Below are positions 15,227 through 23,156 of a DNA stretch of 64,000 bases, piece after piece (within the stretch, counting starts at the first letter, position 1; every line of letters starts with the position of its first letter). This DNA comes from Tabrizicola_A sp964393035 (lineage in GTDB: Bacteria; Pseudomonadota; Alphaproteobacteria; Rhodobacterales; Rhodobacteraceae): assembly GCA_964393035.1 (NCBI GenBank), contig CAYMRX010000002.1, positions 372,001-436,000 on the forward strand, written 5' to 3'. A program made the translations under genes and the position numbers. The notes under the pieces are model-generated. The model was not told the origin of the DNA and made no database searches. It saw only the letters and a list, made by a program, of their open reading frames with translations.

Positions 15227-16744
15227 TCAAGAATTTTCCGCGCCCGCAAACCAATCCGCAAAACGTTTGCGCAATTCGGCCTTCTGCACCTTGCCCATGG
15301 CATTGCGCGGCAAGGCATCCACAACCACCGCAGCCTTGGGCTGCTTGAACCGCGCCAGACGGTCGCGCAGCCCTGCCAAGACCGCAGCGGCATCCAAGGC
15401 CACCCCTTTCTGCGCCACCAGAACCGCAAACACCGCTTCGCCGAAATCCGGGTGCGGCAGGCCGATCACCGCGCTTTCCAACACAGCGGGCTGTTCATCC
15501 AGCACCATCTCGATCTCAATCGGATAGACGTTGAAGCCCCCGGTGATGACCAGATCCTTGGCCCGCCCGACGATCTGCACATAACCATCCGCATCCACGC
15601 GCCCCAGATCACCGGTGATAAACCAGCCATCGGGCCGCAACTCCTCCGCCGTCTTTTCGGGCATCTGCCAATAGCCCGAGAACACATTCGGCCCGCGCAC
15701 CTCGATCCCGCCAACCGCGCCCGGCGCGACCTCGGCCCCGTCCGCCATGATCCGCAACGCCACCCACGGCAGCGGGAACCCCACCGTTCCCGCCCGCCGC
15801 TCGCCCCCATAGGGGTTCGAGGTGTTCATGTTGGTTTCCGTCATGCCATAGCGTTCCAGAATCCGGTGGCCTGTGCGCGCCTCAAACGCCAGATGGGTTT
15901 CCGCCAACAAGGGCGCCGAGCCGGACACGAAAAGCCGCATATGCGCCACCAGATCACGGGTAAAGCGCGGATCGTCCAGAAGCCTTGTGTAAAAGGTCGG
16001 GACACCCATCATCGCAGTCGCCCGCGGCAGCGCGGCGAGCACCTGTTCAAGGTCAAAGCCTGACAGGAAGATCATCTGCCCCCCGCTCAGGAAGGCGGTG
16101 TTAGAGGCCACAAACAGCCCGTGGGTATGAAAGATCGGCAGGGCATGCAGCAGCACATCCGCTTCGGTGAATTGCCACAGATCGGCCAGCACGCGGGCGT
16201 TGGACAACAGGTTGTCATGGCTCAGCATCGCACCCTTCGACCGCCCCGTGGTGCCAGAGGTGTAAAGGATCGCCGCCAGATCACCGGGATCACACGCGAC
16301 CGGCGCAAAGGCCGCATCCTGCCCCGCCATCGCGGCGGCAAAGCTGCCCTTGCTGCCATCCAGTGTCATCACGCTGGCGCCATTCTGCGCAGCCACCGGG
16401 GCCATCGCCCCTTCGCGCGCGGGATCGCACAGGAACAGGCGCGGTGTGGCATTGCCAAGGAAATAGTCCACCTCATCGGGGGTATAGGCCGTGTTCAACG
16501 GCAGAAAAACCGCGCCGATCGAGACAGTCGCCGCATAGACCGCCAGCGCCTGAGGAGATTTCCCGACCTGAACCGCCACCCGGTCGCCGGGCGCCACACC
16601 TGCGGCCAAAAGCGCCTTGGCGGCCTGCCCGATCAGGGCATGAAATCCGCGCCCGGTGATCGTCCCGCCATCCGCAAGCTGCATCAGCACACGCTCGCGC
16701 GCTGCCAAAGGGGCAAAAAGCGCATCATAAAGCGGGTTTGTCAT
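15227..16744 (-). CDS. matB: Malonyl-CoA synthetase (acyl-CoA ligase family)
   Basis: A 505-residue ANL-superfamily enzyme, matching the length of Rhodopseudomonas MatB. It activates malonate with ATP and CoA. Motifs: P-loop LYTSGTTGRSKGAM, ALPIFHTHGLF, ERYGMTETNMNTSNPY, WFITGDLGRVDADGY, the hinge GRAKDLVITGGFNVYP, and the catalytic Lys in PRNAMGKVQK. The short C-terminal RLARFKQPK is typical. Start MTNPLYDALF at 16744 follows a ggagg SD; the ATG at 16780 would precede it. Methylmalonate or malonate is the likely substrate. No matA or transporter gene lies beside it. Confidence 0.88.
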   Translation of the reverse strand: MTNPLYDALFAPLAARERVLMQLADGGTITGRGFHALIGQAAKALLAAGVAPGDRVAVQVGKSPQALAVYAATVSIGAVFLPLNTAYTPDEVDYFLGNATPRLFLCDPAREGAMAPVAAQNGASVMTLDGSKGSFAAAMAGQDAAFAPVACDPGDLAAILYTSGTTGRSKGAMLSHDNLLSNARVLADLWQFTEADVLLHALPIFHTHGLFVASNTAFLSGGQMIFLSGFDLEQVLAALPRATAMMGVPTFYTRLLDDPRFTRDLVAHMRLFVSGSAPLLAETHLAFEARTGHRILERYGMTETNMNTSNPYGGERRAGTVGFPLPWVALRIMADGAEVAPGAVGGIEVRGPNVFSGYWQMPEKTAEELRPDGWFITGDLGRVDADGYVQIVGRAKDLVITGGFNVYPIEIEMVLDEQPAVLESAVIGLPHPDFGEAVFAVLVAQKGVALDAAAVLAGLRDRLARFKQPKAAVVVDALPRNAMGKVQKAELRKRFADWFAGAENS

Positions 16745-16817
16745 GACAACCTCCGGACTGATCTGTTCAACATCTGCCATGCACGGCAGGTTCTCTCAAG
16801 CCACCAGAATACGGGGG

Positions 16818-16846
16818 ATTATGGAAACCGATTGTTTCCAGAGCCA
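16818..16846 (-). promoter_or_regulatory. matB promoter with an inverted repeat in the spacer
   Basis: On the minus strand TGGCTC, a 17-bp spacer and CATAAT. A perfect inverted repeat TGGAAAC-cgatt-GTTTCCA (16822-16840) fills the spacer, the classic site for a repressor. The GAAAC/GTTTC halves resemble sites of PsrA-type TetR regulators, but the 5-bp gap differs from the usual 4, so the regulator is unknown. Confidence 0.5.
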
Positions 16847-16934
16847 CAGAATGCGGCGCGCTTTCACCAAAGACCTGCCCCGTTTTCGCCGCAGCCCACG
16901 GGCAGGTTGAAGACATCAGCAACAGGAGGCTCCC

Positions 16935-17129
16935 ATGTCGCGGCTTTACCCCCTCCTTGCCAAGTTTGGGCTGTTCGCCCGCAAACCCCGGCCAGAAGCC
17001 GACATGTTCGAACTGCGGCTGCTGCGCATTGGCAGCCGTGAGGCGCGGGCGCGCAATCTTGGGCCGGGCTTTCGCGCGGCGGGTCTTAGAAATCCACCTT
17101 CACGGCAGGCAGGCGCAGCTCTTTCATAA
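16935..17129 (+). CDS. Possible small protein of unknown function, converging on mipZ
   Basis: A 64-residue ORF with an excellent SD (caggaggctccc) before ATG. The first ~50 residues (MSRLYPLLAKFGLFARKP, then ADMFELRLLRIGSREARARNL) use codons like real genes here. The last ~15 codons overlap the 3' end of mipZ on the other strand and look antisense-like, so the protein may be truncated. I do not recognise the family. It may also be chance. Confidence 0.4.
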   Translation: MSRLYPLLAKFGLFARKPRPEADMFELRLLRIGSREARARNLGPGFRAAGLRNPPSRQAGAALS

Positions 17130-17895
17130 GCTCGCGCACCTCTTGCCGGGCCGAGATATTTGACATGTTCATCTGATCCACGCCGGTATCCTTCAGGTCC
17201 AGCACCGTCAGCCCGCGCGGAAACAACTCGCGGAAGATGACCCGCTCGGCAAAACCGGGGGCGACGCGGAACCCGATGCGGCGCGACAGATCCTCCAAAG
17301 CGGCCCCCACCTTGCGCTTGTTGTGCATGGCCTGTGCGCCAAGCCGGTTGCGCAGCACGATCCAGTCAATCGGCTTCAGCCCGGCCTGTGCGCGAAGCTG
17401 CCGCGCATTCCAGACCATTTCCGAATAGATCGACGGGCCTTTCACCTTGCCGGTTTCCGGGTCGATCCGCGCCAAAAGGTCGAAATCGACAAAGCTGTCG
17501 TTCATCGGCGTGACCAGCGTGTCGGCCAGCGAATGGGCGACCTGGCTCAGCCTTGTATGGCTGCCGGGGCAGTCGATGATGATAAAATCCGAAATCGGTT
17601 GCAGCGCCGCGACCGCCGCAGACAGCCGCGCGTCAAAGGCATTTTCGCCCGGTTGCAGGGTATTGGATTCCCCTTCCGGAAGATCGCGGTAGTCCGGGCT
17701 TGGCAGATCAAGCTCTGCCCGTTTTAGAAAGGCACGGCGGTTTTCGATATAGCGGGCGAAGGATTTTTGCCGCAGATCAAGATCCAGCGCCCCGACCCGA
17801 TAGCCCATCCGCGCCAAGGCCGTCGCGACATGCATCGAGGTGGTCGATTTTCCCGACCCGCCCTTTTCATTCCCGACAACGATGATATGCGCCAC
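17086..17895 (-). CDS. mipZ: Division-plane positioning ATPase MipZ (ParA/MinD superfamily)
   Basis: A 269-residue P-loop ATPase. The deviant Walker A VGNEKGGSGKSTTSMHVA with the signature Lys, switch II IIIDCPGSH, and the later DWIVLRNRLG block match MipZ. In Caulobacter MipZ forms a bipolar gradient with ParB and inhibits FtsZ away from midcell. The GTG at 17895 has a ggggga SD 5 nt upstream; a GTG at 17907 would add four residues. It stands alone, not beside parAB. Confidence 0.88.
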   Translation of the reverse strand: MAHIIVVGNEKGGSGKSTTSMHVATALARMGYRVGALDLDLRQKSFARYIENRRAFLKRAELDLPSPDYRDLPEGESNTLQPGENAFDARLSAAVAALQPISDFIIIDCPGSHTRLSQVAHSLADTLVTPMNDSFVDFDLLARIDPETGKVKGPSIYSEMVWNARQLRAQAGLKPIDWIVLRNRLGAQAMHNKRKVGAALEDLSRRIGFRVAPGFAERVIFRELFPRGLTVLDLKDTGVDQMNMSNISARQEVRELMKELRLPAVKVDF

Positions 17896-18013
17896 GACGT
17901 CCCCCACCTGGTCCCCATTTTGGACCGCACGAACTATAGGATGTCCCGGCTAACGAAGGGAATGGCCCTTCGCAAGGGGAATTCCCCGGCGCCCCCAGAC
18001 CCTCAGCCCTGCA

Positions 18014-18039
18014 AAAGGAAAGGGCGCCCGAAGGCGCCC
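18014..18039 (-). terminator. Terminator after rpmE
   Basis: Minus-strand stem GGGCGCC-ttcg-GGCGCCC followed by TTTCCTTTT, 24 nt after the rpmE stop. A UUCG tetraloop on a GC stem with a U-rich tail is a textbook intrinsic terminator. Confidence 0.85.
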
Positions 18040-18062
18040 CCCTTGCTCCACGAAGGTCAGGC

Positions 18063-18284
18063 TCAGAAGCCCAGACCGGCGTATTTGTTCTTGAACTTCG
18101 ACACGCGGCCGCCGGTGTCCATCAGCTTGGCGGTCTGGCCGGTCCATGCCGGGTGCGACAGCGGGTCGATATCCAGCGACATGGTTTCGCCTTCTTTGCC
18201 CCAGGTGGTTTTGGTGCGGAAGGTGGAGCCGTCGGTCATTTTCACTTCGATGAAGTGATAGTCGGGGTGAATGCCGTCTTTCAT
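18063..18284 (-). CDS. rpmE: 50S ribosomal protein L31
   Basis: A 73-residue ribosomal protein, start MKDGIHPDYHFIEVKMTDGS, with the SHPAWTGQTAKLMDTGGRVSKF block typical of L31. It lacks the Cys-x2-Cys zinc motif, so it is the zinc-independent (C-minus) form common in alphaproteobacteria. It is 11 nt downstream of rplS and ends at a strong terminator. Confidence 0.95.
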   Translation of the reverse strand: MKDGIHPDYHFIEVKMTDGSTFRTKTTWGKEGETMSLDIDPLSHPAWTGQTAKLMDTGGRVSKFKNKYAGLGF

Positions 18285-18295
18285 GGCGCCTCTCC

Positions 18296-18670
18296 TCACT
18301 CAGCTTTTTCTTTGTAGTTGGTGACTTCGGCGATACGGGCCGATTTGCCGCGACGCGACCGCAGGTAGTACAGCTTGGCGCGACGCACCTTGCCGCGACG
18401 GACCACTTCGATCGAATCGATGTTGGTCGAGTACAGCGGGAACACACGTTCCACGCCTTCGCCGAAGGAAATCTTGCGGACCGTGAACGAGGCCGAGATG
18501 GTCAGGCCGCCCTTGCGGCCGATCACGACGCCTTCGTAGTTCTGCACGCGCGAACGGGTGCCTTCGGTCACTTTGTAGCCGACGCGGACGGTGTCACCGG
18601 CCTTGAAGTCGGGGATCTTCTTGCCAAGCGCAGCGATCTGCTCGGCTTCGAGTTGTGCGATCAGGTTCAT
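18296..18670 (-). CDS. rplS: 50S ribosomal protein L19
   Basis: A 124-residue ribosomal protein with the family blocks FKAGDTVRVGYKVTEGTRSR, YEGVVIGRKG and ERVFPLYSTNIDSIEVVRRG, followed by KVRRAKLYYLRSRRGKSARI. The start MNLIAQLEAEQ at 18670 is chosen over the METG start 12 nt upstream. It is co-transcribed with rpmE. Unlike the usual order, trmD is not directly upstream: gbcAB and a riboswitch intervene on the other strand. Confidence 0.96.
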   Translation of the reverse strand: MNLIAQLEAEQIAALGKKIPDFKAGDTVRVGYKVTEGTRSRVQNYEGVVIGRKGGLTISASFTVRKISFGEGVERVFPLYSTNIDSIEVVRRGKVRRAKLYYLRSRRGKSARIAEVTNYKEKAE

Positions 18671-18686
18671 GCCTGTCTCCATATGC

Positions 18687-18703
18687 CTGCGGTGGGTCCG
18701 CAG
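18687..18703 (-). other. Hairpin in the rplS leader
   Basis: CTGCGG / CCGCAG with a 5-nt loop, 17 nt upstream of the rplS start, close to the ribosome-binding region. It could influence translation; no known leader family was recognised. Confidence 0.3.
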
Positions 18704-19041
18704 AGGTGATGCCCGTGTCAGAGCTTCTGGTCTTCACCGGGTCCCTACAAAAGTAAGCCCGCCAGAGATGCCACATGCCTTGTCTGTTCGCGCCCCGGAT
18801 GCCTTTGGCCGGAAGAAGGGTCCGGAAACGGGCATAGGGAATCGCATCCGATGGATCGGCAGACCCCGGACAGGGGGCGTATAGGCGCAAGGGGGGGGGC
18901 GGTCAAGGGTGGCTTGTTCAGGATGCGCAGCCGCGGCCTTGCCGAAAAGCTGAATCTGCAATTCACGACAGCGCCTGTCGGTATTTCGCGCATCAAGGTC
19001 GCGCTTGCGATATGCCAAACGGTCGCACCGCGTATCTTGGT
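18704..19041. promoter_or_regulatory. rplS-gbcA intergenic region with a candidate rplS promoter
   Basis: No gene seen. On the minus strand TTGACC (18901-18906), a 17-bp spacer and TATACG (18878-18883) form a good promoter for rplS-rpmE, implying a leader of about 200 nt. The promoter for the divergent riboswitch transcript must lie in the same stretch but was not clear. Confidence 0.5.
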
Positions 19042-19224
19042 TTTCGCAAGGTGCCGCTGGCAACAGCGGAGAATTGGGAAGCCGGTGAAGCGCCGGCGCT
19101 GCCCCCGCAACGGTAACGGGAGAGCGGCGTGACATGTGCCACTGGGGTCTGCGCAGGCCCTGGGAAGGCGTCACGCCCGAACCGCAAGGTTCACCCCCGA
19201 AGCCCGGAAACCAGCCTTGCGAAA
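19042..19224 (+). promoter_or_regulatory. Cobalamin (B12) riboswitch controlling gbcAB
   Basis: All hallmark segments are present in order: a perfect 10-bp P1 stem (TTTCGCAAGG at 19042-19051 with CCTTGCGAAA at 19215-19224), gggaagccggtg, the gctgcccccgcaacggtaac stretch, gccactgg, the tgggaaggcg arm, and the B12 box agcccggaaaccagcc (19201-19216). Adenosylcobalamin or a related corrinoid binding normally turns such genes off. The coding sequence of gbcA begins 129 nt downstream. Confidence 0.93.
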
Positions 19225-19319
19225 GCGTCACCCGCGGCGGGCGGTTGGGCGGCCTTGGTCCTGTGCCTGTCGCCCTATGCCCGTCGATTGCCTGTTTACT
19301 CCGTTCCCATCTGAAACAC

Positions 19320-19339
19320 TCCCGGCGGGACGGCCGGGA
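19320..19339 (+). other. Hairpin between riboswitch and gbcA start
   Basis: TCCCGGC / GCCGGGA around a 6-nt loop, ending 5 nt before the gagg SD of gbcA. It has no U-run, so it may act on translation initiation as part of the riboswitch expression platform. Confidence 0.45.
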
Positions 19340-19352
19340 AAAGCGAGGTCAT

Positions 19353-20585
19353 ATGCTGAACCAAGCCGAAATTTCCGCGCAATTTGCCCAGCGCCGCCCC
19401 TATCATTCGCTGCCACAGGCACTTTACTGCGACGAAGGCGCGCTTCAGGCCGATCTGAACGCGATCTGGTATAAAGACTGGATCTTTGCCGCCTCTGCCG
19501 CCGAACTGCCAAAGGCCGGGGCCTATGTGACGCTGCAACTCGGGGCCTATCCCGTGGTGATCGTCAAAGGCTCGGATGGCGAAGTGCGCGCCTTCCACAA
19601 CGTCTGCCGCCACCGCGGCCAGCGCCTGTGTTCCAAGACCTCCGGCTCGACCGTGAAACTCGTCTGCCCCTATCACCAATGGACCTATGATCTTGACGGC
19701 AAGCTGATGTGGGCGCGCGAGATGGGCCCCGATTTCAAGCCGGCCAGCCACGGCCTGAAGACCGTGCATTGCGCCACCGCCGCCGGAATGGTCTTTGTCT
19801 GCCTTGCCGAAACCGTGCCCGATTTCGCGCCCGTGCAACAAGCCGCGAACCGCTACACGGCATCGCATGGCATGGGCGATCTGAAGGTCGCCCACCAGTC
19901 GCGCATCGTGGAAAACGGCAACTGGAAGCTCGTCTTGGAAAATAACCGCGAGTGCTATCACTGCGCCGGGTCGCACCCCGCGCTTTGCCGCACCTTCAAC
20001 GATGATCCGAACCTTGTGGGCTCTGATGACAGCCTGTCGTCGCCCGTTGGCGCCGCCCATGTCGACCGCTGCGAGGCCGCGGGCCTGCCCTCGCGTTACC
20101 TGATTTCGGACACCGAGCAATGGCGGCTGGTGCGCATCCCCTTCGTCGGCGATGCGGTCAGCTACACGATGGACGGCAAGGCGGCCGCCCCGAAACTGCC
20201 CGGCATGCCCTTTGCCAATGCCGGTTCCTTGCTGTTCTTCCACTACCCCAACACCTGGAACCACTTCCTGTCGGACCATGTGCTGAACTTCCGCGTTCTG
20301 CCGATCAGCGCCACCGAGACCGAGGTGGTCACCACATGGCTGGTGCATAAAGACGCCGTTGAAGGCCGCGACTATGACCTGAAACGCCTGACCGAGGTTT
20401 GGGAAGCCACCAATGACGAAGACCGTCAGGTGGTCGAGGAAAACCAGAAGGGCATCCTGTCGCCCGCCTATGAACCGGGGCCTTACTCGCCGCAGCAGGA
20501 AAGCGGCGTGGCGCAGTTCATCGACTGGTATTGCGCCACGATGCAGCGCCACCTGACCCCGGCCAAACCGATGGCGGCTGAATAA
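19353..20585 (+). CDS. gbcA: Rieske oxygenase alpha subunit, glycine betaine demethylase type
   Basis: A 410-residue ring-hydroxylating-type oxygenase. The Rieske 2Fe-2S ligands are CRHRGQRLC and CPYHQW (Cys-x-His, Cys-x2-His); the mononuclear iron site is ENNRECYHCAGSHPALC with two His plus a later Asp. The family, with a dedicated reductase, converts glycine betaine to dimethylglycine plus formaldehyde (GbcAB) or stachydrine to N-methylproline. Start ATG at 19353 has a gagg SD; in-frame sequence upstream overlaps the riboswitch and is not coding. It is followed 1 nt later by its reductase. Exact substrate is inferred. Confidence 0.87.
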   Translation: MLNQAEISAQFAQRRPYHSLPQALYCDEGALQADLNAIWYKDWIFAASAAELPKAGAYVTLQLGAYPVVIVKGSDGEVRAFHNVCRHRGQRLCSKTSGSTVKLVCPYHQWTYDLDGKLMWAREMGPDFKPASHGLKTVHCATAAGMVFVCLAETVPDFAPVQQAANRYTASHGMGDLKVAHQSRIVENGNWKLVLENNRECYHCAGSHPALCRTFNDDPNLVGSDDSLSSPVGAAHVDRCEAAGLPSRYLISDTEQWRLVRIPFVGDAVSYTMDGKAAAPKLPGMPFANAGSLLFFHYPNTWNHFLSDHVLNFRVLPISATETEVVTTWLVHKDAVEGRDYDLKRLTEVWEATNDEDRQVVEENQKGILSPAYEPGPYSPQQESGVAQFIDWYCATMQRHLTPAKPMAAE

Positions 20586-20586
20586 G

Positions 20587-21675
20587 ATGGGCGCGCAGAT
20601 CAACTGGTCCGGCAAGCCTTGGACCGATGACGAATGGCTGGAATGCGCCATGGTCGTGCCCGATGTGGCCGATACCGCCAGCTTCACCTTCCGCGCGCCT
20701 TCGGGTGCGTGGTTTGACTATCAGCCGGGGCAATTCATCACGCTCGATCTGCCCGTTGATCCGAAGAACGTGCCGGGCGGCAACGTGCAGCGCACCTATA
20801 CGATCTCCTCCTCGCCCTCGCGCCCCTTGTCGATCTCGATCACGGTCAAGGCGCAGGCGGACAGCATCGGCACGCGCTGGATGCTCGATCACCTGAAACC
20901 GGGGATGAAGATCAAGGCCTATGGCCCGTCGGGAGTGTTCTCGTTCCACCGCCACCCGGCGAAGAAATATCTGTTCATCTCGGCAGGCTCGGGCATCACG
21001 CCGATGATGTCGATGACGACTTGGGCCTGGGATTCGGGCGAAATGCCCGACATCACCTTTGTCCATGCCGCCAAGCACCCGTCGGAAATCATCTTCCGCG
21101 AGCGGCTGGAGAATTTCGCCAACCGCGTGCCGGGGTTGAAACTGCGCTTCACCGTGGAAGAACCCGATGCGTTCCGCACCTGGCACGGCTATCAGGGCCG
21201 TCTCAGCCAGATCATGCTGGGCCTGATGGCCCCGGATTATCTGGAGCGCGAGGTGTTCTGCTGCGGCCCCGAACCCTTCATGCAGGCCGTGCGGGAAATG
21301 CTCGCCTCGCTTGGCTTTGACATGGCCCACTATCATCAGGAAAGCTTCGGCGCGCCGGTGCATGACGAGGGCAGCGCGCCTGCCCTGAACGATGTGACCC
21401 CCGAAGCCGGGGCGGCGGCGGAGATCACCTTTGCGACCTCGGGCATCACGGCCACCTGCGATGAAACCGACACCGTTCTGGCCGTGGCCAAGCGGTCGGG
21501 CCTGAACATCCCGTCGGGCTGCACCTTTGGCCTCTGCGGCACCTGCAAGGTGAAGAAAACCGCAGGCGAAGTTCACATGGTCCACAACGGCGGGATCAGC
21601 GATGATGATGTGGCCGATGGCTTCATCCTCGCCTGCTGCTCGCGCCCCTTGGGCAAGGTGGAAGTCGCGGTCTGA
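20587..21675 (+). CDS. gbcB: Ferredoxin-NAD(P)H reductase-type electron-transfer protein for the Rieske oxygenase
   Basis: A 362-residue reductase. The FAD domain shows RTYTISSSPS, the NAD(P)H domain ISAGSGITPMMSM and FCCGPEPFMQAV, and the C-terminal plant-type 2Fe-2S ferredoxin domain has CTFGLCGTCKVKK with a distal Cys in ILACCSRP. It passes electrons from NADH to GbcA. The arrangement FAD-NAD-ferredoxin is the one found in GbcB. It begins 1 nt after the gbcA stop, so both fall under the riboswitch. Confidence 0.88.
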   Translation: MGAQINWSGKPWTDDEWLECAMVVPDVADTASFTFRAPSGAWFDYQPGQFITLDLPVDPKNVPGGNVQRTYTISSSPSRPLSISITVKAQADSIGTRWMLDHLKPGMKIKAYGPSGVFSFHRHPAKKYLFISAGSGITPMMSMTTWAWDSGEMPDITFVHAAKHPSEIIFRERLENFANRVPGLKLRFTVEEPDAFRTWHGYQGRLSQIMLGLMAPDYLEREVFCCGPEPFMQAVREMLASLGFDMAHYHQESFGAPVHDEGSAPALNDVTPEAGAAAEITFATSGITATCDETDTVLAVAKRSGLNIPSGCTFGLCGTCKVKKTAGEVHMVHNGGISDDDVADGFILACCSRPLGKVEVAV

Positions 21676-21689
21676 CCCGCACGCCTTTA

Positions 21690-21734
21690 GCACTTCGTGC
21701 ACTCGTCGCCTGTCACGAGGAGAGCACGAAGTGC
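21690..21734. terminator. Bidirectional hairpin between convergent gbcB and trmD
   Basis: Perfect 11-bp inverted repeat GCACTTCGTGC / GCACGAAGTGC with a nested CTCGT/ACGAG stem in its 23-nt loop. It lies 14 nt after gbcB and 14 nt after trmD. There is no clear U-run; its position between convergent genes suggests a shared terminator. Confidence 0.5.
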
Positions 21735-21748
21735 CCGACGAGTTCCCC

Positions 21749-22558
21749 TCAGCGTTTCGCCCACATGTCCGGGCGGCGTTCCTGCGTCAGCTTTTCCGCC
21801 TCCTCCCGCCGCCATTTGGCGATCTTGCCATGGTCGCCACTGGTCAGCACGGGCGGAATTTCCACCCCCTCCCACTCTTGCGGCCGCGTATATTGCGGAT
21901 GTTCCAAAAGACCGTGGGAATGGCTTTCTTCCTCGATGCTTGTCGCATTGCCCAGCACACCGGGGATCAGCCGCACCGCGGCATCCAGCATGGCCTGCGC
22001 GGCAATCTCGCCGCCGGTCAGGACAAAATCACCAAGGCTGACTTCTTCGATCTGCCAATGGTCCAGCACCCGCTGATCCACGCCCTCGAAACGGCCACAA
22101 AGCAGGGTAATGCCATCAGCCGCAGCCCAATCCCGCGCCATCGCTTGGGTAAAGGGCTTGCCCCGGGGCGACAGATAGACCACCGGCCAACGCGCCCGGT
22201 CGCGTGGCGTGCCGTCTGAGGCGACCCGCAACGCCGCATCCACCACATCTGCCCGCAGCACCATGCCCGCCCCGCCCCCGGCCGGCGTGTCATCGACGTT
22301 GCGGTGCTTGCCGAGGCCAAAGCTGCGCAGGTCCAACGCCTCGAGCCGCCAGCGCCCCATCTCCAGCGCCTTTCCGGTCAGGGAAAGCCCCAGCGTACCC
22401 GGAAAGGCATCGGGGAACAGCGTGATGATCCTGGCCACCCATGCGCCCTTCAAAAGCATGGGTTCTTCCATCAAGACCCGTGGCTTCAGACTGGCCGAGA
22501 TTTGCAAACGGCCATGCGACTTGCGGGCAGGCGGGGTTGGCTCGATGGGATCGGACAT
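21749..22558 (-). CDS. trmD: tRNA (guanine-N1)-methyltransferase
   Basis: A 269-residue SPOUT methyltransferase that makes m1G37 in tRNA and prevents frameshifting. The trefoil knot motifs GGGAGMVLRADV, VYLSPRGKPF, LLCGRFEGVDQR, and GDFVLTGGEIAAQAMLDA are complete. It has an N-terminal extension of about 40 residues before ARIITLFPDAFPG. The start is MSDPIEPTPP at 22558; a longer frame would run into rimM. It is the last gene of rpsP-orf-rimM-trmD; rplS, its usual partner, is 3 kb away beyond gbcAB. Confidence 0.94.
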   Translation of the reverse strand: MSDPIEPTPPARKSHGRLQISASLKPRVLMEEPMLLKGAWVARIITLFPDAFPGTLGLSLTGKALEMGRWRLEALDLRSFGLGKHRNVDDTPAGGGAGMVLRADVVDAALRVASDGTPRDRARWPVVYLSPRGKPFTQAMARDWAAADGITLLCGRFEGVDQRVLDHWQIEEVSLGDFVLTGGEIAAQAMLDAAVRLIPGVLGNATSIEEESHSHGLLEHPQYTRPQEWEGVEIPPVLTSGDHGKIAKWRREEAEKLTQERRPDMWAKR

Positions 22559-22649
22559 GCGCGGACCTCTTGGGCGGGTTCGGCTGGGTTCATAACGGGG
22601 CTTGCCCCCTACGGAAAGAGGCCGTCGGTTCTGAACCTGACGGGGGCGC

Positions 22650-23156
22650 TCAGTCCAGACCTTCCGGCAGATCGACGATGACACGCCCCGCGCCCAGATC
22701 CACCGTGGGAACCGCCGCCAGCGTAAAGGGCAGCATCAGCGCGGTTTTCCGCCCTGCCCCGTTGATTTCCAGAATATCGCCCGCGCCATGGTTATGCACG
22801 GCAATCACCCGGCCCAAGGGCGCCCCGCCGGTATCCAGCACTTCCAACCCAATCAGATCAGAGTGGTAAAATTCATCATCCGGCAGCTTGGGCAGTTTGG
22901 CGCGATCGACAAACAATTCGGTGCCGCGCAAGGCGTCGGCATCTTCTTTGGTCTTTACGCCCGACAAACGCGCGCCCAGCCCGCCCGACACCGGGCGCGT
23001 CAGCTTCACGGTAAAACTGTGGCTGCCATCGGCGGTGAACAAGGGGCCGTAATCGGCAATTGCCGAAGGCTCGGCACAAAAGGACTTCAGGCGCACTTCG
23101 CCGGTCACGCCAAAGGCGCCGCCGATCACGCCGACACAGATGCGATCTGTGGTCAT
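22650..23156 (-). CDS. rimM: Ribosome maturation factor RimM
   Basis: A 168-residue two-domain protein: N-terminal beta-barrel with VIGGAFGVTGEVRLKSF and a C-terminal PRC barrel (YHSDLIGLEVLD, PFTLAAVPTVDLGAGRVIVD). It assists 30S head assembly. It overlaps the small ORF upstream by 4 bp (ATGA). Gene order rpsP-rimM-trmD is conserved. Confidence 0.94.
   Translation of the reverse strand: MTTDRICVGVIGGAFGVTGEVRLKSFCAEPSAIADYGPLFTADGSHSFTVKLTRPVSGGLGARLSGVKTKEDADALRGTELFVDRAKLPKLPDDEFYHSDLIGLEVLDTGGAPLGRVIAVHNHGAGDILEINGAGRKTALMLPFTLAAVPTVDLGAGRVIVDLPEGLD

Noticed and set aside
19134..19352. N-terminal extension of gbcA from 19134
   Set aside because: The extension overlaps the riboswitch and its expression platform; homologs start at MLNQAEISAQF.
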